Assembly: GCA_030849075.1 (NCBI GenBank)
Contig: JASAOO010002814.1
Coordinates: 1-10,200, forward strand
Source of the DNA: Zelonia costaricensis
Lineage: Eukaryota; Euglenozoa; Kinetoplastea; Trypanosomatida; Trypanosomatidae
Direction of reading: 5' to 3'
Length of the DNA stretch: 10,200 bases
Both the position numbers and the translations under genes were made by a program. A model generated the notes under the pieces. The model worked only from the letters and a program-made list of their open reading frames with translations. It did no database searches and was not told the origin of the DNA. Shown piece by piece: positions 1 to 6,183 of this stretch. The stretch's first letter is position 1. Each line of letters starts with the position of its first letter.

Positions 1-45
1 GCGTGTGCGTGTGTGCGTGTGTTGGGGAGGCCCACACCCACCCGC

Positions 46-58
46 GTGTGTGTGTGTG
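46..58. repeat. (TG)n dinucleotide tract
   Basis: Short TG/GT run of about six units, next to further imperfect GT-rich sequence at 1-23. TG microsatellites are common in Leishmania intergenic DNA. Confidence 0.85.
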
Positions 59-171
59 CGTGCGCGGGGTGCCTGCGTGGCTCCCCCTTTCCTGCATCTC
101 TAAAGTGTGGTCGTCGTTGTTAATGATTTCGTCTTTTCTCGCTGGCACCTGCAAGGTTTGGGTGTTGGGGT

Positions 172-202
172 GTGTGTGAATGTGTGTGTGTGTGTGTGTG
201 TA
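172..202. repeat. interrupted (TG)n microsatellite
   Basis: A TG run interrupted once by AA at 179-180, then about ten perfect TG units from 181 to about 200, ending in TATGCG. No coding role is apparent. Confidence 0.9.
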
Positions 203-744
203 TGCGTATGCGGGTGCCAATTTGTTGCGTCTGCTTGCACTCTTCTTCATTCTTGGTTTTGGCGTGTTGGGGGTGGCGGGGACATCACCGCGTTCCCTTT
301 TTCTGTTCGGTTCGCGTGCGGCATGAGCGCGCGAGGGCAAAGCGGTGCGGGTATCCCCCCCACCCCCCCTCACACAAGAGCGGCACGTGTTGGGCAGACG
401 CCAAGAGGGGATCGATGGCGGACGAATCTGATTCACAGTACAGGGATGGCGAAGGTGCGCATACGGAGCTGTTCCGTCATACGCAGATGCGCAGCCTTAC
501 GACGGTGTGGCTGGTCTACGCGCTACGCCACGTCAGTACACATGACCAAACGTGCTTGGCTGTGTACTCCCTGACTCTCTGTGATGCCTTCAAATGCTCT
601 GCGATTGCCAGTGCGGCGCCACCGAGACGGGAAGAGAGACCGCTTTGTTCTTTTTGTGTTCTCTCAGGGACCTCCGCCACCCCCGGCGCGTGCACCCTTT
701 GTCTGTGTGTTTGCCCCTTCCCGTTGGTGGCTGCATTCGTGTTT

Positions 745-762
745 GTGTGTGTGTGTGTGTGT
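745..762. repeat. (GT)9 microsatellite
   Basis: Nine perfect GT units, flanked by imperfect TG-rich sequence up to about 770. Confidence 0.9.
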
Positions 763-833
763 CTGTGTTTGTCCTACTCTTACACGCTTGCTGATCACAA
801 GGGCCACCCGCGCCATGCCCCCTCTTCCTCTCA

Positions 834-843
834 TTTTTTTTTT
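834..843 (+). repeat. T10 homopolymer in a pyrimidine tract
   Basis: Ten T residues inside a pyrimidine-rich block (about 820-850, CCTCTTCCTCTCA before it). Such a tract could serve trans-splicing. The next AG downstream is at 875-876, and no convincing coding sequence follows, so it is listed only as a tract. Confidence 0.6.
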
Positions 844-951
844 CTTGCCTGTGCACTCCCCCACCTGGTTGGGAAGTGCACGTGCGTGCTGCGACGTGTG
901 TTTTGCTTTCCGGTCTCGGACTTGAGTGCCTCCACGACGTGCCGGCGACCG

Positions 952-982
952 CCCCTTCCCCCCTCCCCCCACCCCCACCCCC
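952..982 (-). other. G-quadruplex motif on the - strand (C-tracts on +)
   Basis: The + strand reads five C-tracts in a row (C4, C6, C6, C5, C5) separated by loops of only 1-2 bases (TT, T, A, A). The complement therefore fits the canonical four-tract G-quadruplex rule with very short loops, which is typical of very stable structures; the C strand could form an i-motif. It lies 28 bases before the longest GT tract of the window. Confidence 0.8.
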
Positions 983-1005
983 GGGCGTGTGCACATCTCT
1001 GAGTC

Positions 1006-1010
<5 letters not shown>

Positions 1011-1043
<33 letters not shown>
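1011..1043. repeat. (GT)16 microsatellite, longest in the window
   Basis: Sixteen perfect GT units plus one G. Its length makes it probably length-polymorphic between strains. Long alternating GT can adopt Z-DNA. Confidence 0.95.
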
Positions 1044-1044
<1 letters not shown>

Positions 1045-1474
1045 AACGCCTTTCTCGTCCGGTTTGCTTTCCGTCTCTCCTCGCGTGGCTGCTTCACGAT
1101 CTCGCTGTTCCGGCAGCTTCGCTTTCGTATTTGGTTTGTTGCATTTTGGTGACAGGGCGCGGTGAAGTCGGTGCCGACGCAGTACTGAGGCGGCGATGGC
1201 GGCGGCGACGGTGCTCCAGTGTGAGGAGCAGCGGGGCGTTGAAGGTGCGGTAGGAAAGGGGAGAGAGGCGGGGGGGCGGGGGATGAACCACGTTGGTTCA
1301 CCGCTCATGCCAATAGCGTTTCATCGTTATCTCTCTCTCTGTGGGCGTGCGTGCGTGTCTGCGCAGATGCGTTTCGCGGTGCTCCCCGTCCATTCGCGGC
1401 GTTTTACCGGTCGCTCGGTTTGCGTGCTTTGCCGACTGCCATTGGATATCTCTCCGCCCACCCCCTCCCCCTCC

Positions 1475-1490
1475 CTGCCTGCCTGCCTGC
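1475..1490. repeat. (CTGC)4 tetranucleotide repeat
   Basis: Four perfect CTGC units following a C/T-rich stretch. No function is apparent. Confidence 0.85.
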
Positions 1491-1647
1491 TGTTTGGGAC
1501 GTCATCGTGCTCGCGTTGGTGCTTTCCTTTCGCTATGTTCTTTGTTTAGTTCACCCCGTCTTTGCGTCTTTGCGCGCTTTGTTTTTACTCTTCTTGATGC
1601 GTTGATGCTGCGCGTGCGTGCCGGCACGTTTGTGCGAGCGCACGGGT

Positions 1648-1660
1648 TGTGTGTGTGTGT
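1648..1660. repeat. (TG)6 tract
   Basis: About six TG units, followed by further interrupted GTGTGTGTTTGCGTGTG sequence to about 1690. Confidence 0.85.
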
Positions 1661-2182
1661 ACTTGAGCGTTTACGTGTGTGTTTGCGTGTGCCATTCCAA
1701 ACAGCGTCGGCCGAAGGAGGATCAGGGAGGACACAGAGGAGCGGCGAGGATGGGAGGATGGAGGGCGGCGGGGAACTCCGCCGAGCAGCCCCCCCTCCCT
1801 CGCCCACGCGCTGCTCCACCACGGGCGACCGTCTCGCGCGCTCTCGCAGGAAAAAAAGGAAACAGCGCGGCGTCGCACGCGAGATGAAGCACAAAAACGT
1901 GGCGTCATGTGAAGCACCTCTTTGTTTCCCCCTTCCCGGTCTCCCGGTCTCTCGCCCCCTCTCCCGCGCCACAAACCCACGCGCGCGTTCGCGGGGGAGA
2001 GGGCGGTCCTCACTTGGGTGTGCCTCGCTGGGCACAGCCGCCACGTGCGCGCAGCAGGCGGGGGCTGGGCGCGTCTCCACGCGCATTCATGCGCACACAC
2101 CTGCACTCTCACACCAGAGGAGGGGGAGTACAGGCCCGCGTTCTCAGCAAGGGGCACTCCGCCAGCCGCGGTCTTCGGTCGC

Positions 2183-2208
2183 GGGGGTTGGGTGGGGTGG
2201 GGTGGGGG
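2183..2208 (+). other. G-quadruplex motif on the + strand
   Basis: Five G-tracts (G5, G3, G4, G4, G5) separated by loops TT, T, T and T. This fits the strict G-quadruplex consensus with single-base loops. It lies in gene-free DNA about 1.2 kb before the LRR gene, on the strand opposite to the C-tract motifs at 952 and 5619. Confidence 0.8.
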
Positions 2209-2388
2209 AGCTGGCTACACGAGACGAGCAGCGCGCGGGCGACCGCTTCCATCACCTCCGCCCCTCCAGACGTGCCCCGCCGCCGTCTTCGCCGCACGTG
2301 TACTGCGGCACACTGAGGCGTACTCCTTTCCCTCTCTGCGTGAAACTGCAGCACGAGCTCATCAGGATCCCTGCAATGCGCAAGCGGT

Positions 2389-2434
2389 TGTGTGTGTGTG
2401 TGTGTTGGGGTGCGGGGGTTTGCCCCCCCCCCCC
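2389..2434. repeat. (TG)8 tract followed by a C12 run
   Basis: A TG run at 2389-2405, a short G-rich stretch, then twelve C residues at 2423-2434. Both tracts are prone to replication slippage and assembly length error. Confidence 0.9.
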
Positions 2435-2505
2435 GTGTGGTCGTAACTCCACTTGTCAATTCTTGTCTTTGTAAGCAGCGAGTCTCCAAAGAAGTGAAAG
2501 ACGCG

Positions 2506-2523
2506 CTCCCTCCCTCCCTTCAG
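2506..2523 (+). promoter_or_regulatory. candidate spliced-leader acceptor
   Basis: A pyrimidine tract of repeated CTCC/CCTT ends in TTCAG, with the acceptor AG at 2522-2523. An ATG follows 10 bases later (2533). The core CCTTCAGTCTTC recurs at the acceptor of the LRR gene (3351-3362). Trypanosomatid mRNAs take their capped 5' leader by trans-splicing at the first AG after such tracts. Confidence 0.45.
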
Positions 2524-2532
2524 TCTTCTCGA

Positions 2533-2811
2533 ATGCAAGTCAACTCCACACCAACACCCGCACCACCGCAGCGAGCCCACGAGGCGTCGGGGACCCACCG
2601 GTGGCGGTGGGCGTGGTGGACCGATGCCGGCCAATGTGATGCGCATGGCCTCGCGCTCCCCGCCCACGCGCGGCGCGGTGCCGAGATGGAGGGGCGGCAG
2701 GCACGAGTCGATGCCGTCGTTGACGCCTCACTTGCCACCGTCAAGCCTCGCGCAGCGTTGGCTTCTGTTCATCGCCGGCACTTGCGGGGGTGCGTGCACA
2801 GCGCCTCGTGA
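2533..2811 (+). CDS. possible small ORF (92 aa) or decayed gene piece
   Basis: Low-confidence call. The ATG is the first after the acceptor at 2522-2523, and the frame runs 92 codons to a TGA. By my count about 73% of third positions are G or C, only slightly above background. The product would begin MQVNSTPTPAPP, is basic and has no domain I recognise. An overlapping ORF in another frame, ATG 2624 to TAG 2834-2836 (70 codons), has a stronger third-position bias (about 80%) and a short hydrophobic stretch near its C-terminus (RWLLFIAGT). Two competing partial signals in about 300 bases fit either a small unannotated protein or the worn remains of an older gene. Confidence 0.2.
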   Translation: MQVNSTPTPAPPQRAHEASGTHRWRWAWWTDAGQCDAHGLALPAHARRGAEMEGRQARVDAVVDASLATVKPRAALASVHRRHLRGCVHSAS

Positions 2812-2836
2812 GGACGCCCCATCCTCCGGCGTGTAG

Positions 2837-3330
2837 CAGGACGGAGTGCAGCAAGTGCGGATGCGTCTGGGTCACGGATCTGACCGCGCGCGCTGCCCTG
2901 CAGTGCTGAAGCGGAGGGCTCCATGTGACCCATGACCATGACAGGACGAGGAGAAAGCGGGGTGGGTGGGTGATGAGCGGGCAACGCGCCGACACAGGCG
3001 GCAGTACCCTCTGCGCTCCTCCCCTTCTCCAGCGGTGCGGGGCGCGCCTGCGCCGCCTCTGATGCTCCAATTTTTGTCGTCTCCCCGCCTCCCCTGCGTG
3101 GTGCCGCCTCCCTGGCGACTCACTCACGCTCTTTGCGTGCGTGCGTGCGTCGCGGTCCGACACGAAGGACAAGGGCTGACGTGCCAACTCCTCCACGCGT
3201 TTCCCTTTCTGCGCACCTGCAGGCTCGCCCACTGCCGTATACACCCACCTGCTGCGGTGCACCTCCTCTTCGCCCCACACTCCCTCGGGCACCGCGCGCT
3301 GTGCGCGCAGGGAACGCCGCCGCTCTGCCA
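2837..3330. other. intergenic region upstream of the LRR gene
   Basis: I see no gene here. It is C/T-rich in blocks (around 3015-3035, 3078-3115 and 3195-3260), any of which could support alternative trans-splicing of the LRR mRNA. The LRR reading frame happens to stay open leftwards into this stretch, including an ATG at 3062, but the translation is low-complexity and lacks the G/C third-position bias of the gene body. Confidence 0.6.
3134..3149. repeat. (TGCG)4 tetranucleotide repeat
   Basis: Four perfect TGCG units in non-coding DNA. The related GCGTGCGTG sequence also occurs near 1346. Confidence 0.8.
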
Positions 3331-3357
3331 CGCGTCTCCTCCCTGCACTTCCTTCAG
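3331..3357 (+). promoter_or_regulatory. predicted spliced-leader acceptor of the LRR gene
   Basis: A pyrimidine tract (CGTCTCCTCCCTGCACTTCC) ends in TTCAG, with the acceptor AG at 3356-3357. There is no ATG between it and 3425, so the 5' UTR would be about 67 bases plus the spliced leader. AGs at 3369-3372 and 3421-3422 are alternatives, but the latter leaves only two bases before the ATG and follows a CA repeat rather than pyrimidines. Confidence 0.55.
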
Positions 3358-3378
3358 TCTTCCACGAAAGAGGTCTAT

Positions 3379-3396
3379 ACACACACACACACACAC
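3379..3396. repeat. (AC)9 microsatellite in the predicted 5' UTR
   Basis: Nine AC units lie 29-46 bases before the LRR start codon, inside the predicted 5' UTR. Every long dinucleotide tract to the left reads TG on this strand; this one reads CA. Confidence 0.9.
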
Positions 3397-3424
3397 AAAC
3401 CAAACACTGTTGTGGCCCGCAGCG

Positions 3425-5032
3425 ATGGCAAGCGGAGCTCCTCAGCCGGAGGCGCTGAGAGCAGTGGCTCGCTGCTTCCCGCATGGCGCCGTCCCCCGCG
3501 CGCTCGTCGCGGCGTCGCCGGCGACTCGCCTCGCCAGCGAGTTCGCCGCCTACACCTCCGCAACGCAGGGCAACAAGGGCAGCTGCTGCGCCGCCGGCGC
3601 CCGCACCCCGATGCTAAGCCTGGATGTCCGCACGATAGAACGCGACGCTGTCATCACCGACGTGGGCGCCGTCGCGCGGGCAGAGTGGTGGCTCGCACGC
3701 CGCCGGGGTGCTGCGGCCGCCCCCGTTCCCCTGCGCAGCCTGCAGTTCTGCCTCCGCACGCCACTGGAGCCCTCCGTCGAGCATATCGCGCGCGTCCCTC
3801 TTTGCGCGGCGACGGTCACGTCGCTGAACCTCAACACGCGCTGCGACAGCAACAACCACATCTCCAGCCTCGCCGCGCTCTCCCGCTTGGCGCAGCTGCG
3901 GGAGCTGCTCATGAAGCACACCACTGTGCTGCAGTGCCCGCGCCATCTGCCGATGACCGTGTCAGCCGACCTCCACGCAGTGTTCCGCAACTTGCGCAAG
4001 CTCGTTGTGGGCGACTACTACCTCGTGCAGCACCTGCCCCTCCACGACCTACGCGAGCTGGAGGAGGTGGACCTCAGCGGCACCGGGGTGAACAACGAGG
4101 TCGTGCTTGCCTTGTCCAGCTGCCGCCGCGTGCGTGCGCTGTCGCTGAGCGGGTGCATGGCGATCGACCACTTCGCCCCCCTTACCGCCCTCACTGGCCT
4201 GACGCAGCTCGATGTGTCGCACACTCGCTTTGACAGCGCGGCGCTGCGGGAGCTGTGCCGTCGCTGCCCCGGCCTCCGCTGCGTCGCACTGAACAACTGC
4301 GGCCGCCTCGCCGACCTCTCCCCGCTGGAACACCTCACGCAGCTGCGGTGCGTCCACGTCGCCCGCACCCGGCTGCGCACGGCTGACTTGGCGCGGCTCT
4401 GCGGCCTGCTGGAGCTGGAGGAGCTGCACATGCCGTCCTGCCGAGTCGTGGAGGACTTCACCCCTATCGCCAGGCTGCAGACGCTCCGTGTGCTGAACGT
4501 GCGCGACACGTGGATCGACGGCGCCGGCATCGAGGCCGCGTCGCGCTGCGACGCGCTGCAGTGGCTGGACGTGAGCTTCTGCCCAGCGGTGGAGGCGCTG
4601 GCTCCGCTGGCGCGGCTGTCGTGGTTGGAGGAGCTGCGCGCCTCCGGCACCCATGTCACGGACGCATGTCTGCGGGCCCTGTGCACCGACCTCACGAGGC
4701 TACGCGTGCTGCTGCTGAACGGGTGCCGCCTGCTACGCGACTTCACGCCACTGCGCTGCGCAGCGGCACTACAGGAGGTCGGGGCGTGCGACACGGCGTT
4801 CGGCGACGCGGCGGTGGCGGCGTTGGCACAGTGCCCGCTTCTCAGGACGGTGCACTTGCACGTCTGCGTGGGTGTTGCATCACTGGCACCGCTGATGGCG
4901 TGCCCCAACTTGCAGCACGTGGGAATCGGCGGCACGCGGCTCGCTGGGCCGGCCTTCGAGCACGAGGCTTCCTGCCTGGAGAAGCGTGGGGTGCGGCTCA
5001 GTCGGCAGCTCATCCTCGTCACCACGCTCTAG
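3425..5032 (+). CDS. leucine-rich repeat protein (535 aa)
   Basis: Unnamed LRR protein, probably an intracellular scaffold or binding protein: there is no signal peptide, membrane segment or catalytic domain. Residues 1 to about 125 are an Ala/Arg-rich N-terminal part with no recognised domain. The first LRR-type strand is SLNLN at 133-137. From about 209 a regular ladder begins: six double repeats of 47-48 residues, each pairing a strand ending in Thr (LEEVDLSGT, LTQLDVSHT, LRVLNVRDT) with one ending in Cys (LSLSGC, VALNNC, LDVSFC), then a conserved Ala/Ser-Pro-Leu turn; a seventh is partial. Equivalent positions fall at 216, 263, 311, 358, 405, 453 and 500. This resembles the Cys-containing LRR proteins widespread in trypanosomatids (including the LRR part of T. 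brucei ESAG8-type proteins), which suggests but does not prove a protein-binding role. The ATG at 3425 was chosen because it is the first after the acceptor at 3356-3357 and G/C third-position bias begins there. Stop is TAG. Confidence 0.9.
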   Translation: MASGAPQPEALRAVARCFPHGAVPRALVAASPATRLASEFAAYTSATQGNKGSCCAAGARTPMLSLDVRTIERDAVITDVGAVARAEWWLARRRGAAAAPVPLRSLQFCLRTPLEPSVEHIARVPLCAATVTSLNLNTRCDSNNHISSLAALSRLAQLRELLMKHTTVLQCPRHLPMTVSADLHAVFRNLRKLVVGDYYLVQHLPLHDLRELEEVDLSGTGVNNEVVLALSSCRRVRALSLSGCMAIDHFAPLTALTGLTQLDVSHTRFDSAALRELCRRCPGLRCVALNNCGRLADLSPLEHLTQLRCVHVARTRLRTADLARLCGLLELEELHMPSCRVVEDFTPIARLQTLRVLNVRDTWIDGAGIEAASRCDALQWLDVSFCPAVEALAPLARLSWLEELRASGTHVTDACLRALCTDLTRLRVLLLNGCRLLRDFTPLRCAAALQEVGACDTAFGDAAVAALAQCPLLRTVHLHVCVGVASLAPLMACPNLQHVGIGGTRLAGPAFEHEASCLEKRGVRLSRQLILVTTL

Positions 5033-5052
5033 CGTCAGCGGCGCGCGCACGA

Positions 5053-5068
5053 CCCCCCCTCCCCCCCC
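5053..5068 (-). other. C7-T-C8 tract just after the LRR stop codon
   Basis: Seven C, one T, eight C, starting 21 bases after the stop. Each run can be split into two tracts of three, so the complement just meets a G-quadruplex rule; it is weaker than the motif at 5619. Confidence 0.5.
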
Positions 5069-5618
5069 GGCGCGCCGACCTTGTCATCTCGCAGGCCCCC
5101 TGCCACCCCATCGCCGGGGCGCACCCACAGTGCACACGGCACACACTCCACACAACTACCTCACAAACAAAAAAGCGCCTTCCTTCGCTTGTTCCGCTTT
5201 CCCGCTTTCGACCCTCGCTGCCGCCGCGCTGCGCCGACGGTGGCGATGCGCGCACTTCCTCCGGCGCGTCTCTGCACGTGTCTGCGTAGCGCAGCCGCCC
5301 GCTCTTCCCTTTCTTCCCTTTGTTGTGCCCCCCGTCTTGTGCTTCTCCGTGGCCCCGCTCTCCGCCCTCGCCTCTCCTCCACTCCCCGTCGCAGTCAGTG
5401 TCGACCATCTGCTGCGTCGCCGCGTGGACGGGCCCGCACCGCCCGCGGCGTTGTCTGCGCCACGTCCTTGCTTATTGGCGCGTCCTCTGCGGAGGTGCCC
5501 TCCACTTCCTTTCGCCCGCCTCTTGTACAGTGGTATGTGCCCCTCCATGCTTGCCTGTTCTACGCCGCTGTTGTCGCGCTCCTTTTAGTTTTGCCTCCCC
5601 TCCCTCTCGTTCGCCTGG

Positions 5619-5640
5619 CCCCCACCCCTCCCCCCACCCC
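5619..5640 (-). other. G-quadruplex motif on the - strand
   Basis: C5, C4, C6 and C4 on the + strand separated by single bases A, T and A. The complement is a textbook four-tract G-quadruplex with single-base loops, in the intergenic region between the LRR gene and the decayed gene. Confidence 0.8.
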
Positions 5641-5675
5641 GAAGACGGCGGGGCACGTCACACACCGGCGTCGCA

Positions 5676-5688
5676 CCCCCCCCCCCCC
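5676..5688. repeat. C13 homopolymer
   Basis: Thirteen C residues in intergenic DNA, 36 bases after the G-quadruplex motif. Length is unreliable in such tracts. Confidence 0.85.
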
Positions 5689-6080
5689 ACGCTAGACCTC
5701 GCGTGCACTCTTCCTGCTCTCCACCGCTCTGAGCTGCTCTGCCCCTTCTCCGTCCCTCTTCCAGCGACCCCCCACGCCTTCAGCGGCTCTCGGCTCCCTC
5801 CTCCTCTCTTCCCCCAATGCAATCGTCGCAGACCGCCTCGCTCTTCTCTGCCTATTCGGCGGTTTGTTCACTCCTGCGTGCCGGTGCGCACCGTACTTCA
5901 TGTGGATATACGCGTGTGCATACATGTGCGTGTGCTCGCGTCTTTCTTTTCTTTCTCTTGTTGCACGTCGCTGCGTTCTCTCTGCGTCCCCCTTCCCCGC
6001 TCCGGCGGAAGTTGCAGTCGCCCCTCTTACGAGACTGGCCACCGCGGCGCCGCGCGCAACCTCGACAAGACGCCGACCTA

Positions 6081-6117
6081 CCTGCACCCTCTCCCCCCCC
6101 CCCCCACACACGCACAG
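6081..6117 (+). promoter_or_regulatory. predicted spliced-leader acceptor with C13 tract
   Basis: CCTGCACCCTCT leads into a C13 run (6093-6105), then CACACACGCACAG. The first AG after the tract is at 6116-6117. The 66 bases that follow are A/C-rich and free of ATG until 6184, which is the usual look of a Leishmania 5' UTR. This is the clearest evidence that a gene once started at 6184. Confidence 0.6.
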
Positions 6118-6183
6118 TCACGCGAACTCGCTCACGTACGGACACACCAGCCGAGCCACAATAGCACCAACATCAAAGCTGCG

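Larger units (their letters stand above)
1..2500. other. gene-free, simple-sequence-rich region
   Basis: I see no convincing gene here. Open frames exist on both strands, but their translations are strings of Val/Cys, Thr/His or Arg/Pro that merely spell out TG, CA and C/G-rich repeats, and none combines an ATG, a clean acceptor and coding-type third-position bias. The stretch holds at least six TG tracts, C- and G-homopolymers, two G-quadruplex motifs, a T10 run and a purine-rich block around 1708-1775. The + strand is notably T/G-rich up to about 1700, unlike the C/T-rich intergenic DNA after 5033. It could be the long 3' UTR and spacer of a gene lying to the left, or a strand-switch or transcription-start region; the window alone cannot decide. 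Confidence 0.7.
5033..6080. other. C/T-rich intergenic region
   Basis: This region should hold the 3' UTR of the LRR mRNA and the spacer to the next gene. It is strongly C/T-biased on the + strand, with long pyrimidine stretches at about 5178-5215, 5300-5335, 5590-5640 and 5740-5815. Several frames are open because C/T-rich DNA has few stops. The longest plausible ATG frame (5246-5695) has third-position G/C near background, so I do not call a gene. In trypanosomatids the polyadenylation site is set by the downstream splice acceptor and has no fixed motif to read. Confidence 0.65.

Noticed and set aside
172..1002. 276-codon + frame across the left region
   Set aside because: Composed mainly of Cys/Val repeats from TG tracts and His/Pro from C-rich tracts; no bias, acceptor or domain.
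1330..1365. TCTCTCTCTCTGTG plus GCGTGCGTGCGTG as a possible acceptor or regulatory site
   Set aside because: The TC run is short, and the frames after the next AG show no coding character; treated as simple sequence.
2966..3424. N-terminal extension of the LRR protein, open frame to 2966 with ATG at 3062
   Set aside because: Translation is low-complexity, includes the CA repeat as a His/Thr run, lacks coding third-position bias, and lies upstream of the best acceptor (3356-3357).
2741..3484. 247-codon frame on the - strand
   Set aside because: Arg/His-rich low-complexity translation, overlaps the start of the LRR gene, no consistent codon bias.
4018..5025. 335-codon open frame on the - strand
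   Set aside because: It lies entirely opposite the LRR gene, and the LRR repeats prove the + strand is coding there; this is an antisense shadow of G/C-biased codons.
5246..5695. 149-codon ATG frame with an Arg/Ala/Ser N-terminus like a mitochondrial presequence and a Leu/Val-rich hydrophobic stretch
   Set aside because: Third-position G/C is about 62%, near background, no acceptor AG sits close upstream, and C/T-rich DNA naturally spells Leu, Pro, Ser and Arg. It ends in poly-C.
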